Shown one piece after another: positions 1-9,384 of a stretch of DNA of 64,000 bases. The notes beneath the pieces are model-generated. The model was not told where the DNA came from and ran no database searches. It saw nothing but the letters and a program-made list of their open reading frames with translations. Made by a program: the position numbers and the translations under genes. Every line of letters begins with the position of its first letter. Position 1 is the stretch's first letter. The stretch lies in contig CAUYUJ010020549.1 of the NCBI GenBank assembly GCA_963575745.1, positions 662,501 to 726,500 on the forward strand, in the 5' to 3' direction. The DNA comes from Prorocentrum cordatum. Its lineage: Eukaryota; Sar; Dinophyceae; Prorocentrales; Prorocentraceae.

Positions 1-58
1 CGCGAAGCGCCACTGCAGTCTTGTATATATATATATATATACACATATATATACATAC

Positions 59-114
<56 letters not shown>

Positions 115-116
115 AT
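1..116. repeat. AT microsatellite with GCGAAGCGCCACTGCAG border
   Basis: A run of TA/CATA dinucleotides follows a non-repetitive border that begins at base 1. The border plus the first TA steps is the reverse complement of the junction at about 16395-16422 (AT run followed by GACTGCAGTGGCGCTTCGCG). The two places are therefore inverted copies of one module, and the repeat probably continues left of the window. Confidence 0.85.
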
Positions 117-530
117 ATCCGCCGGCCCCCTTGCGGGGCCATCAGGCTGCGAGGATTGAGTTCGCTGCTCCCTGCACCAGTTCCAGTTTCCAGTTTCCAA
201 TGTTACAGTACTACTTTCTGCTTCCTGCTGTAAATTGCTACTGTCCGCGCAAAGGGGGGAGCCAGAAACCACCCTGGTTGGGGTTCCCGGATCGCGTGTT
301 CAGAATTTCTGGGGGGCCGTGGCACACGTAAGAATACGTGAGATTCGCGCTCCCGACGCAATGATCCCTGGTAAATTACATTGTGCTCGCGCTTCCGAGG
401 CCACGATTCTAGGTAAATTGCATTGTATTCGCGTCCCCGAAGCGACGATCCCGAATATATCCGTCGACCCGGTCAGCGTGTGTGGCGTGTCTGTCTTGTC
501 CCGTTGACAGGACGCCTTTTCTGCAAAAAA
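117..530. other. Unique spacer, no gene recognised
   Basis: GC-moderate sequence with short overlapping open frames only. No domain, splice-flanked exon or RNA gene could be recognised. It has short internal similarities (two GGTAAATT-CATTGT segments near 370 and 412). Confidence 0.5.
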
Positions 531-1341
531 AACATGATGGACCCACGAACCCGGAAAGGGATATAGACATGTGCAGCATGGTCACGTTTTCACGATACCC
601 AACTGGGCGACACCTCACGAAACATCCCACGAGACACCCCGCGAAACATCCCACGAGACACCTCACGAAACATTCCACGAGACACCTCACGAAACATTCC
701 ACGAGACACCCCGTGAAACATTCCACGAGACACCCCACGAACAGGCAACCACTCAACCAGACACGCCACGAAACATTCCACGGGGGTGCGACTGGGTGTG
801 GTCGTGCTGGGGTGTGGTCGTGCTGGGGTGTGGTCGTGCTGGGGAGTGGTCGTGCTGGGGTGCGGTCGTGCTGGGGCGTGGTCGTGCTGGGGTGGGGTCG
901 TGCTGGGGTGGGGTCGTGCTGGGGTGTGGTCGTGCTGGGGTGGTCCGCACCCTGTGATTTATGGATCGGGTCGTGCTGGGGTGTGGTCGTGCTGGGGTGT
1001 GGTCGTGCTGGGGTGTGGTCGTGCTGGGGAGTGGTCGTGCTGGGGTGTGGTCGTGCTGGGGTGTGGTCGTGCTGGGGGGTGGTCGTGCTGGGGGGTGGTC
1101 GTGCTGGGGGGTGTGGTCGTGCTGGGGTGTGGTCGTGCTGAGGTGGCCCGCACCCTGTGATTTATCGATCGGGATTTCGAAAACAAGCGTTTCGCCTGAG
1201 ACATCCTCAAATTTTAATTCGCCGGCCTCCTTCGACCTCGATATTTATCAGGGAAAAAATTCGCCGGCCTCCTTCAAGTTGGCACCGGGGGACAGGTTTA
1301 CCTACTAAAAGAGAACCCTGGGCTCATGCCCTTTCCGGGAA
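531..1341 (+). repeat. Composite minisatellite element, copy 1
   Basis: Conserved head from AACATGATGGACCCACGAAC at 531, then a 24-bp array (core CACGAAACATTCCACGAGA, about 607-787), then a 16-bp array (GGTGTGGTCGTGCTGG, about 793-1146), then a tail from CCGCACCCTGTGATTTAT (about 1147) to GCCCTTTCCGGGAA. A fragment of the tail start (946-971) interrupts the 16-bp array. It has the head subtype CAGCATGGTCACG, also found in copies 6-8. No protein product is claimed: the long open frames here exist only because neither unit contains a stop codon. Confidence 0.92.
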
Positions 1342-2220
1342 CATGATCAAACACTACGGAAACTGCTGTGGCGAGCGATTAGTTTCAGCGGCACCGTAAC
1401 GGGTATTCACTAGCTGGTATTTTGAGAAATTGCGCCGGAAGTTGCCACTTTAGCGCCTCTTTCTGGCATAGCAGCCTTGCCCGCATCGGGGAGGATTGGG
1501 TTCGCCGGGCCACTGGCCAAAGTACCTGTTAATGGAGTCCCTGTTGGAGGGGCGCTGATACTGAAGGTGACGATCTTCAATTGGTAACTGGATAAGTACC
1601 ACATCCGAACCCGCAGCCTGGGTGAGCCGTGCCCGGGCACCGCGAGGATAAACGCCTAATGTATCCCGAGCACGGACAAGGCGGCAAAGCAAGGCGACGG
1701 GTGGCGCGAAAAGGAACGGGAACATGATCCAGGACAACTCACTGCGCCAGCGGTGAGCAATCTGAGATTGGTGTTGGGCGAGACTGGACGGAACTTTGTG
1801 GGCATCAGTTGTTCTGTCTTTTGTAGTGCTGAAGCGCGGGTGCGCGTGGCCTGCTTGGTATCAACGTGGCGCGCATGTGCGTACAGTGAGCGGCTTGAAT
1901 AAAGAGCACTTATTTTTCAAAAGGGGCTCGGTCGTTCCTTTGGTTTGCACGCGTTCCACTACCTTTTTGGCGGCCGTTCCTTCGGATTTCGTAGGCTTAC
2001 TTGGAAAAAAGGAGCTTCGTTCCTTATTTACCGTTCCTTCGGTCAGGGCGATGACTTTATGTATGGATGTAGGTTTGTTGTTTGCACATGTGGATACACA
2101 CGAAGAGAAACGAACACGAGAAGGGGGCGGAGGACGGCGCCTGCGATGACGGCGACGAGTTTGAACACCGCAGACGGTCAGGCGGAGGGCAGCAACTCGG
2201 CCTGACAAACAGGCGGGAAT
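1342..2220. other. Unique spacer, no gene recognised
   Basis: Single-copy-looking sequence. Short overlapping frames exist on both strands (for example 1410-1737 on the minus strand) but none shows a domain or a clear coding advantage over the others. Confidence 0.4.
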
Positions 2221-2223
2221 CGC

Positions 2224-2418
2224 AGGCCTAGAGGTTGACACCAACACCAAGATCGGCGGCGTTCCTCCACCGAAGGAAGAAAATCCCACCTCGGTGATGG
2301 TGGTAGTATTCTGGCTTCCAGGGTGACCGAAATATTACCACCAACGCCGAATTCTAGGATCGTCTCCACCCTGTGGAGGCAGCCCCGTGTCTTGGTGTTG
2401 GTGCCCATTTCCAGGCCT
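2224..2418. repeat. 195-bp imperfect palindrome (foldback)
   Basis: The left arm starts AGGCCTAGAGG at 2224 and the right arm ends CCAGGCCTCC at 2420. Both arms carry CACCAACACCAAGA, a CCTCCAC block, a GATGGTGGTA/GTTGGTGGTA block and TATT near the centre (about 2321). The arms are about 97 bp each, with substitutions and small gaps but clear colinear similarity in inverted orientation. It could be a foldback transposon relic or a local inverted duplication. Confidence 0.8.
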
Positions 2419-2420
2419 CC

Positions 2421-2940
2421 AATGGAAGAGGGGATAGTGGACAAATCAGGGTGGCGTGGGAGGTTTAAGGGGGGCGGGTGGGATGGCAGAGGGGAAGTGG
2501 AAAGTGGAGGGGGACATGTGTGGAATGGCGGGCGCAGGGCCGGGCAAGGGAAGGGACAGGGGCCCGTACAAGACAGACAGCGCCCCGGAAGGGGTCGGAA
2601 GGTGAGCGCGCCAAGCCCCGGGCACGCTATCGAGCTCTGTGCCTTCTCAGCGTCGACCTCGGCCACGCGGGCCGCAGGATGCTGGGTAGCCCGCGGCCTC
2701 CGGGCAACTCGCGGCCGCCGGGCAGCACGTGGACGCTCCCAGACACGCCCACGCGAGCGCGCGCTCCGAGGCCATGGGCGACATGTACTCCGCCGAGAGC
2801 TTCCCCAGGCTGCTGAGAAGCCTCCCCGCAGAGGCCGACCCGTCGCCCCTCTCTGGCGCCCGTCTCTGGCCGCCTGCCCCGATGTTCCCCACCCGACAGG
2901 TTGGGGTCGCTAGACTTTAGGAGAAGAGACCTCCCGACCT
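2421..2940. other. GC-rich spacer, no certain gene
   Basis: Overlapping open frames on both strands. One stretch around 2770-2880 (+) reads in codons that would suit an exon (MGDMYSAESFPRLL...), but no family is recognised and splice sites cannot be fixed. Confidence 0.3.
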
Positions 2941-3492
2941 GCGCCACTCTGCATACCGCGGCCGCCAGATCCCCAGGTCCCCTGAGTGTCCCCGAGTGTC
3001 CCACCTCGCGCCACAATGCATACCGCGGCCGCCAGATCCCCAGGTCTCCCGAGTGTCCCCAATGTCCCGCCTTTCGCCACTCTGCATACCGCGGCCTCCA
3101 GATCCCCAGGTTCCCCGAGGCCCCCGAGTGCACCCCAGTGTCCAGCCCTGCGCCACTCCACATACCGCGTCCGCCAGATCCCCAGGTCTCCCGAGTGTTC
3201 CCGAGTGTCCCGCCCCGCTCCTATTCGCCCACTCTGCATACCGCGGCCGCCACATCCCCAGGTCCCCTGAGTTCCCCCCAAGTGTCCGGCCTCGCGCCAC
3301 AGATACCCAGGTCCCCCGAGTGTCCCCGAGTGTCCCGCCTCGCTCCGACTGGCCCATTCTGCATACCGCGGACGCCATATCCACAGGTTTTCTGAGTGTC
3401 CCCGAGTGTCCCGCCTTGCACCTTTCTGCATACCGCGGCCTCCAGATCCCCAGGTCCTCCGAGTGTCCCCGAGTGTCCCGCCTCGCGCCGGC
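2941..3492. repeat. 67-bp minisatellite array
   Basis: Units begin near TGCATACCGCGGCCGCCAGA at 2950, 3017, 3083, 3159, 3235, 3360 and 3427, with spacing about 66-76 bp and one 125-bp step. Each unit carries TCCCCAGGTCCCC, GAGTGTCCC and CGCGCCAC blocks. The open frames on both strands across this stretch are by-products of the repeat. Confidence 0.92.
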
Positions 3493-3493
3493 A

Positions 3494-4180
3494 AATCATA
3501 GCACAGGGCGGTAGTAGAACATGGTATAGCATAGTACAGCAATCCTTTATACGCTATGACAGACCACAGCATAACACCACGCCGCCTACCATATCATGTC
3601 CGAACATATACCACATCATGACATACCATACCTTAACATATCACACCATGACCGTGCCGCGCATACCATAGCACAGCATCACAGCACATAACTACATACC
3701 ATGGCAACTCAAGCATACCGTAAGAAACTGTCGCAGAACTGTGCAAAACAAGCCATACCACATCTCAGCCTCACACAGCATGGCATAGCTTATCAACTCG
3801 CAACACAGCATACCAACGCGTGTCATGGCAGATCGAATCATGCATACATTAACACAGCATACCATACCATGGCATGCCATGCCATGGTATAGTACACACT
3901 ACCATGACATACCACAATACAACATAGCACGTCATGGTAGCACACATAGCATGGCATATAGCATCGCAGCACAGATGGTATCACATACCATGGACTAACG
4001 CGGCATACTATGCTACAATATAAAGAGAACATGACATATTATCATAACATACGTTATATCATATCGGATCAGACTTAACTGAGCATAACACGACAGTTCA
4101 CATCGTAGCCTAACAGAACATACCACACCCTGTCATGGGATAACATGTCACACCACAACATACCTTGACAACGCAGATTA
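3494..4180. repeat. Degenerate CATAC/CATAG pentamer repeat
   Basis: About 690 bp dominated by CATAC, CATAG, ACCAT and CACAG steps, for example ACCATACCTTAACATATCAC. Period is close to 5 bp but heavily diverged. No gene is seen in it. Confidence 0.8.
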
Positions 4181-4806
4181 CATGTTAGCACAGCATCCAA
4201 TCACATGGTATTATGTAACATTCCCAACGCGACGCGCGCACCGTTGGGAACAACCTCCGAGGACTTCTGTGGGGATCGCTCGAAGCACAATAATGTCTGT
4301 TGTATCACACCTTGTGCTCGTGTTTGGCCCACAGACACGTGTATCTTGCATATCTGATTGTGTTTGAGTGCCGCTTCCGCCGCTTCCGCCTCCATTTTTA
4401 TCTTTGTCCAGTTCCGACTCCCCTCGGAGCTGGGTTTCGTCGTCGCTGCCCCGCTTCGGGCCCCCAGGGCCTTGGCGGAACGATCCGGGTGGCGGAACGA
4501 TGATGCGAAACCGTGGGGTCGAGATACTTGGCTGTACTTGTTCACGACGTTGGATCTCAGGATTCGGTCGGTCTGCCTGTCAGCTTTTGTGTCGTGCTTC
4601 TTTACGCCGCGCATGCACTGCCCTCCCTCGTGCCCCCTTGTGCCCCCGCTCGTGTCCCCCTCCCCTCCATTTCATCCCGCCCCTCCACGTCACTGGCTGA
4701 GCCAACTTCTGCAGCGCGTGTGGCGACTGGCCAGCCGGAGGCCTCGGGTTCCCCTCGCGCTGCCCTCTCTCGAGGAAGAGAAGACGGCATAACCATACCT
4801 GTTCGA
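4181..4806 (-). other. Spacer with one unassigned minus-strand ORF (4201-4614)
   Basis: A 137-codon frame on the minus strand (4614 down to 4201) has a lysine/alanine-rich middle and is less GC-driven than neighbouring frames. No domain is recognised. The plus strand has competing frames. It may be a chance ORF. Confidence 0.2.
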
Positions 4807-4952
4807 CCAGGGATGGACCCAAACGGTGTTTGGGCGATTTCGTGGGCCGTTTTCCTTTCGATTTCGTTCTGCGTGAAAGGCGGATTGAAGACACAACTAG
4901 GGCAAACGAAAACGAAACGAAAACGAAAAACACCGTTTAGGTTCAGCCCTGC
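4807..4952. mobile_element. MITE-like element family A, copy 1 (146 bp)
   Basis: Left end CCAGGGATGGACCCAAACGG and right end GTTTAGGTTCAGCCCTGC are terminal inverted repeats. The interior (GGCGATTTCGTGGGCCGTTTTC... to ...ACGAAAACACC region) is about 80% identical to 7171-7318. No coding capacity, so it would be non-autonomous. TTCGAC lies on both sides (4802-4807 and 4954-4959) and may be a target duplication, but the right one is also the end of the family B element that follows. Confidence 0.85.
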
Positions 4953-4953
4953 T

Positions 4954-5089
4954 TTCGACGGTCCGCGCGGACTTCTTGGATCTGCGCTGGACCCCCTCCG
5001 TGGCGCGCGGAGCGCGCCAGGGGCGGCGACGGAGGAGGCGCGGCGGGGGTCCCAGGCGCCGATCCAAGAAATCCGTGCTGACCTCTCGA
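4954..5089. mobile_element. MITE-like element family B, copy 1 (136 bp)
   Basis: Left end TTCGACGGTCCGCGCGGACT continuing into CTTGGATCTGCGCTGG. Right end has CGATCCAAGAAATCC-GTGCTGAC. These ends are inverted repeats of each other and match the better-preserved copy at 53141-53287. The interior is GC-rich with GCGCGCGGAGCGCGCC. It abuts family A copy 1 directly. Confidence 0.75.
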
Positions 5090-5257
5090 GGGCGGGCATG
5101 GCGGGACTCACCCGCGCGCTCTGTACCGCTTGTGCTCGTGTCACTGGCGAAGGGGTACAAAATCATGGATTCGTGTGCCGACGGCGATGACGACGACGAC
5201 GACAACGACGACGACGATAGTTCCCGCGATAGACGCGTCCCAGACGGCCGCGAGGGG
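5090..5257. other. Spacer with acidic GAC/GAT codon run
   Basis: Contains a (GAC)n/(GAT)n run at about 5180-5220 that reads as poly-aspartate in the same frame as the RCC1 exon that follows. It could be exon sequence upstream of the RCC1 unit or intron microsatellite; this cannot be decided from sequence. Confidence 0.3.
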
Positions 5258-5340
5258 CACAAAATCCTGGACTTCGCTTGTGGAAGCAACCACGTGGTCG
5301 TCTTCACGGACCAGGGCGCAATCTACGAGTGGGGCAACAG
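5258..5340 (+). CDS. RCC1-repeat exon (fragment)
   Basis: The + strand reads HKILDFACGSNHVVVFTDQG followed by AIYEWGNR. This has the RCC1 blade pattern: small residues before G-x-N/x-H, hydrophobic V-V-V/F-T, then D-x-G-x-(I/V)-Y-x-W-G. RCC1 repeats form seven-bladed propellers that act as guanine-nucleotide exchange factors or protein-interaction platforms; this single repeat does not say which. About 27 residues, roughly half a blade. The frame is open upstream through a D-rich run. Exact splice sites are not certain; the unit ends at GGCAACAG. It is flanked by family B MITE copies (4954-5089 and 5407-5480), as expected for an exon between repeat-filled introns. Related exons lie at 18362 and 50836. 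Confidence 0.7.
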
Positions 5341-5406
5341 GACCTTGCTTGCGGCCAGAGGCGGGACTCGAAGAAGAAAAAAAGGCACAACCATAAATTG
5401 TTGGGG

Positions 5407-5480
5407 TGGTTCCGCGCGGGGTTCTTGGACCTGACCCTGAACCCCCCCTGAAATTCGCACGGACCGTCGAACGTTTCTGT
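5407..5480. mobile_element. Degenerate family B MITE fragment
   Basis: GGTTCCGCGCGGGGTTCTTGGACC on the left and CGCACGGACCGTCGAAC on the right resemble the two ends of the family B element at 53141-53287, with the interior shortened. (Left end shown is 5409-5432; only the pattern is claimed.). Confidence 0.5.
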
Positions 5481-5639
5481 TATGTCGTTGTTCTTCCCTC
5501 GACGCTTGCAGCCAGAGGCGGGATGCGGGAGGCGACGGTGTGTGTAGTGTCCCCTGGAGCTCTACATCCTCGAGTCGTTCCTCTCTCTTTCGCCTTGCTT
5601 TTTATTCGCCAGAAGCCAGGAGGTGCGATGGGAGGGTGA

Positions 5640-5800
5640 GTGATGGGATTGGGAGAAGGGAAGGGACCAGAGAGGGATGGATGGATGGAGGGAGGGAGGG
5701 AGGGAGAAGGGGGGGAATAATGAAGGGAGGGAGCAGGGATGACGGCGGTTGATGGGAGTGATGGGAGGTGACGGGGGGAGCAGGCAGGGAGTGCGCACAG
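5640..5800. repeat. GGGA/GATGG purine-rich repeat
   Basis: Runs of GAGGGAGGGAGGGAGGGAGA and GATGGATGGATGG steps. Simple-sequence DNA; no gene. Confidence 0.8.
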
Positions 5801-6580
5801 GGTTTGATGAGGTGCGGAGTGGGGTCATTCGTGGCAGCAGCGCACGCCTTCCGTCTGGCCTCGAGCTGGAGTGGAGATTCCGAACAGGCCTCCCCTTTGC
5901 CCTCCCTCAGCTGAGCGCCAATTGCACACCGACGCCCACGCAGTGGGAGCCCATGCTAAGAAGCACCCGGCGTTCTGCTGCAGGGTGCCCTGGGTTTCTG
6001 TGGCTTGCGCTCGGGCCGAAGGCCTGCGGCGGCTGCGAAGACGCCGCAGCAGGCAGGCTGCCCCTCGTTCTTCGGCAGCGCTCCGGGCGTCTCCCTCGCG
6101 TCGCCGATCCTCCCTCGGTCCTGCATCTTGCGTCGAGACTCGCCCTGGCTGGGGCGGACAGGCCTGACCATACAACGGTGCAGATGTTCGTCCGCGATCG
6201 ACATGTTTTTTGTGGAGTTGAGATGTTTACACGCGCCATCAAGTAGCCGCCTGGCCCAGGGTACCCTCAGTTTCGTCGCTGGCAGCCGCCAAACAAGAAG
6301 CCCAACCCTGGCCCACGAAGCTTCGTCGATGTTCAAGGTTGGGTTTCTTGCGATGGATTCTTTGTGGACTGGTCTTGACTGTACTGACCACCTGGGCCCA
6401 GGACCACGCACTGTACGACCGAGTGAGGGGTCCGAACGGTCTCACACCGTCCGTGGGTGCGTGGCTGAGTTGGGACTCCGCGGCGCGGTTTCTGCTTGAG
6501 TATTCATTTCTAGACTATAATTATTGCTGGGTTCCGCGCGCTCTCGCCTCGACGCCGGCTACATTCTCTCTGAAAACGAG
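5801..6580. other. Unique spacer, no gene recognised
   Basis: GC-rich sequence with overlapping open frames on both strands and no recognised domain. Confidence 0.35.
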
Positions 6581-7018
6581 GCTCCCGCTCGAGCGTTGGC
6601 TTGAGCCTAAATGTGGGCCCTTGGAGGCCCAGCTGCGACGACAACGGCTCCAGCTCGATACCTCACAATTTACCCCGAGACACCCTGGCCAGAGAGGCCC
6701 TCGAACTCAGGAGCGGCGCTTTCGCTCGAGACTTCCTCGCAATTCAGTCAAGTTGGCGGAGGCCCAGCCACGACGACAAGGGCTCCTGCTCGATACTTCC
6801 TCACGATTTACTCCGAGAGCCCCTGGCCAAGAAAGTCCCCGAAATCAGGAACGGCGCTCTCGCTCGAGATTTTCTCGTGATTCAGGCAACTTGATGGAGG
6901 CCCGGACACGGCGACAGGGGTTCCCGTTCGATATTTCTCCATAGGTATTCTAAAAACCCCTGGCCAGAGAGGCCCTAGAATTCAGGTACAGTGCTCTCGC
7001 TCGAGACTTCCTCGAACT
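6581..7018 (+). repeat. Dispersed ~136-bp repeat family, forward copy
   Basis: Three imperfect units start with GGAGGCCC at 6623, 6758 and 6896 (spacing 135 and 138). Each has CGACGACAA-GGCTCC-GCTCGATA, an AATTTACCCCGAGA-like block, CTGGCCA-GA and GCTCTCGCTCGAGA-TTCCTCG. Inverted copies occur at about 37250-37640, 37970-38055 and 38395-38570. The 201-codon frame 6339-6944 passes through it and gives the repetitive RRQRLQLDTS / RRQGLLLDTS pattern; the unit is not a multiple of three at both steps, so this is not good evidence of a gene. Confidence 0.8.
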
Positions 7019-7140
7019 TCAGTCAGTGGCCGACAAGGAAGAGGTTCCCCCTGAAAGGGGGTGCAATCGAAGGCGAAGTGGGCGGGTATCGAGGGTTGGG
7101 GTATACGGACTGCAAGAGCCAGTGAGAGCGAACAGTCTTA

Positions 7141-7170
7141 CAATGATTGTTGTTGTTGTTGTTGTTGTTG
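7141..7170. repeat. (GTT)n microsatellite
   Basis: TGTTGTTGTTGTTGTTGTTG directly abuts the left end of MITE family A copy 2. A GTT/GCGTT run continues on the other side (7319-7380), so the element appears to have inserted into, or nucleated, a GTT array. Confidence 0.9.
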
Positions 7171-7318
7171 CCAGGGCTGGACCTGAACGGTCTTTTTGGT
7201 GATTTCGTGGGCCGTTTTCGTTTCGACTTCGTTTTGCAGCAAAGGCGGATTGGAGACAAAAGCGAGGGAAAGCGAGAACAAAACGAAAACGAGAAACACC
7301 GTTTAGGTTCAGCCCTGG
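7171..7318. mobile_element. MITE-like element family A, copy 2 (148 bp)
   Basis: Terminal inverted repeats: left CCAGGGCTGGACCTGAACGG, right end reads CCGTTTAGGTTCAGCCCTGG, which is the inverse complement of the left end with three mismatches over about 21 bp. The interior matches 4807-4952. Flanked by TTG/GTT on both sides, consistent with insertion into a (GTT)n tract. Confidence 0.88.
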
Positions 7319-7380
7319 TTGTTGCTGTTGCTGTTGCTGTTGCGTTGCGTTGCGTTGCGTTGCGTTGTTGTTGTTGTTGT
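7319..7380. repeat. GTT / GCGTT microsatellite
   Basis: GTTGCTGTTGCTGTTGCG steps followed by (GCGTT)n and (GTT)n. Confidence 0.9.
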
Positions 7381-7662
7381 CGCCGTCCCACCCGAAAGCC
7401 GCCGGCGACCCACCCGCAACCCACGCGCGACCCACCCCGCGACCCACGCGCGACCCACCGGCGACCCTGTCGCGACCCAACCCGCAGCCCGCAGCCCGCA
7501 GCCCACCCGCGACCCAACCGCGACCCACCCCGCGACCCACCCCACGACCCACCCGCGACCCATCCGCGACCCACCCGCGACCCACCCGCGACCCACCCCG
7601 CGACCCACCCGCGACCCACCCGCGAGCCACGCGCGACCCACCCCGCGACGCCCGCGTCGCCC
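7381..7662 (-). repeat. 12-bp array, GCGACCCACCC orientation
   Basis: Units of CGCGACCCACCC and variants (GCCCGCAGCCC, CGACCCAACC). The same repeat occurs in opposite orientation (GTGGGTCGCGGG) at 24265-24600 and 36805-36880. A shared border follows (see 7655-7695). Open frames on both strands are repeat artefacts. Confidence 0.92.
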
Positions 7663-7695
7663 GCGCCCGCCCCCTAACTCTTATCCACAATTTCT
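7655..7695 (-). repeat. Conserved border of 12-bp-array element
   Basis: The reverse complement begins GGATAAGAGTTAGGGGGCGG and continues into a CGGGCGACGCGGGCG block. The same border starts at 23440 (+) and, shortened, at 36775 (+). In two cases it sits next to the GTGGGTCGCGGG array, so border and array appear to be one dispersed element. Confidence 0.75.
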
Positions 7696-8392
7696 CGCTG
7701 CTACGTATTATTGTCATGGGAGACGGGTGTACGTACGCACCGATCTTCATCCTCCTATGCTGGCCTTTTCCCGCCCGAGAGCAAGAGCGCAGGACATGGC
7801 TGGAACCCCACGCCATCTCGCTGCCAGAGGAGCATCGCGAGGCCTTGAAGGACGTCGGGGGATGGTATCATATTCCATGCTGAAGCCGACTGCCCCATCG
7901 CTCCGCTGCCGCCACCTGGAAGGCGCAGGCAGCATTAGAGCCCAAGCTCTCGACCCCATGGTAGATATCGAAAGGTTGGGTCAGAGAGGAGAGCTGTGTT
8001 GTGACGAGCTTGCGGGGAGAGACGCCCTACTCGTTTTCATTCCTTCTTCTTGTCGTCCCTCCTCTCTTCTCCTCGTCTGATGTGGGTCTTTCCAGGGTGC
8101 AGCAACATAATACGAAAGTGTGCCAGTGGTTGTCCAAATTCTTACACGGGAGGGGGAGTCCATAAAGTTCTCTCTTCTTTTCTTCAACCGGGAATGTTTT
8201 TGCCCGCCGCCCTTCACTGGTAGGGGATTCACACGAATGAGGGACGGCTCCCAGTCACTTGGGCGATTGCCAGGATCGTGTTTCTTTATTGCTTGGGGCA
8301 TGACGGGCGTCATTGCCCCCGCCCCCCCCCCACATATGACGTAATGCTCCCCTCCTCAGTGCGTTCCGGGCCCCGCCGCCGTGCGCATCGTG
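7696..8392. other. Unique spacer, no gene recognised
   Basis: Open frames overlap on both strands (for example + frame ending at 7881, and 8120-8342). None shows a recognisable domain. Confidence 0.3.
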
Positions 8393-8460
8393 ATCCGCGT
8401 CCTCGTCGTCGTCGTCGTCGGCGTCGCTCGTCGCTCGTCGCTTATCGTCGTCGTGCGCGC
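8393..8460. repeat. (CGT/TCG)n microsatellite
   Basis: TCCTCGTCGTCGTCGTCGTC and CGCTCGTCGCTCGTCG steps. Confidence 0.85.
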
Positions 8461-8619
8461 GGGCACATGGAGCCTAAAAGAAAAATCCGCGCCGATGATT
8501 GCAATCATCTGGGGGGGGAGGGGCCGATGACGTCACGTTTTGCGCCAGCGGCGTCTTGGAATGCCTGGGAATGACGACGGGTAGCAGCAGCATGTCGGTG
8601 GCGATCTGCGCCACAACGC

Positions 8620-8876
8620 CAATACACCACAGTGCGCGCGTGCACCACAGCGCCTGTGTGCACCACACCGCCTATGTACACCACAGCAGCCGCGTGCAAC
8701 ACAGCGCCAGTGTGTGCCACAGTGCCTGCTGGCACCACAGCGCTTATGTACACCACAGCACCTGCGTACACCACATCAGCCGTGTGCAGCACAGCACCTG
8801 TGTACACAATGCCCGCGTGCGCTACAGCGCCTGTGTACACCACGGCGCTTGTGTGCACCACAGCAACCGTGCGCAA
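8620..8876 (+). repeat. Minisatellite CACCACAGCGCCTGTGTA, forward array
   Basis: About 18-24-bp units with CACCACAGCRCC and TGTGTACACC. The reverse complement of this repeat forms a second array at 9385-9597, so the two arrays are inverted with about 510 bp between them. Confidence 0.88.
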
Positions 8877-8887
8877 CGAAGAACCAT

Positions 8888-9012
8888 TCTTGTATATAGA
8901 ATTTGGAGAGAAATCCGTATGACAAAATGGACCGCCTGTGGATTCAACTGGAAACAGTTTTTTTGTACTGGATTTGGAAAGGAATCCTTATGGAAAAAGG
9001 AGCGCCCCTGGA
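8888..9012 (+). repeat. Imperfect ~58-bp direct duplication in the inverted-array spacer
   Basis: TATAGAATTTGGAGAGAAATCC (8895-) and TACTGGATTTGGAAAGGAATCC (8967-) head two similar blocks that both continue with TATG..AAA..GGA.CGCC..TGGAAT-like sequence. Confidence 0.6.
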
Positions 9013-9182
9013 ATCTACGAGTCCTCCGGAGTCCGCCCGCATCAGCCTAATCCTTCCCATCTGCCTCCTGGAGGTTCTAGCTAAACTGGCCGTCCGAAAA
9101 CCAACTGGATTGATTCAACAGACCATACTGCGGTGCACGTTGAGATGCGCACGTGCGCTGTATCGCCGACCCGCACGACAGG

Positions 9183-9285
9183 GGGGAAGGGTGAGGGGGG
9201 AGGAGGGGGAGGAGGAGGACGAAGAGGAGGAGTAGGAGGAGGACGAAGAGGAGGTGGAGGTGGAGTACGGAAGGGGGAAGGACGT
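9183..9285. repeat. GGA/GAGGAC purine repeat
   Basis: Runs of GGAGGAGGAGGACGAAGAGG. Simple sequence. Confidence 0.85.
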
Positions 9286-9384
9286 CGCATTCTATTATCA
9301 GCAATTCCCCGGCGTGGCGATTAGCTGTCCGCAGCAGATCCTCACCGACATGTTTTTCGACATGTCCTGTGCGCACGCAGGCGC

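Noticed and set aside
8560-9360. CAGATC..CACCGACATG motif at 8590 and 9336 as the ends of one large palindrome
   Set aside because: The motif is inverted between the two sites but its order relative to the minisatellites does not fit a simple palindrome.
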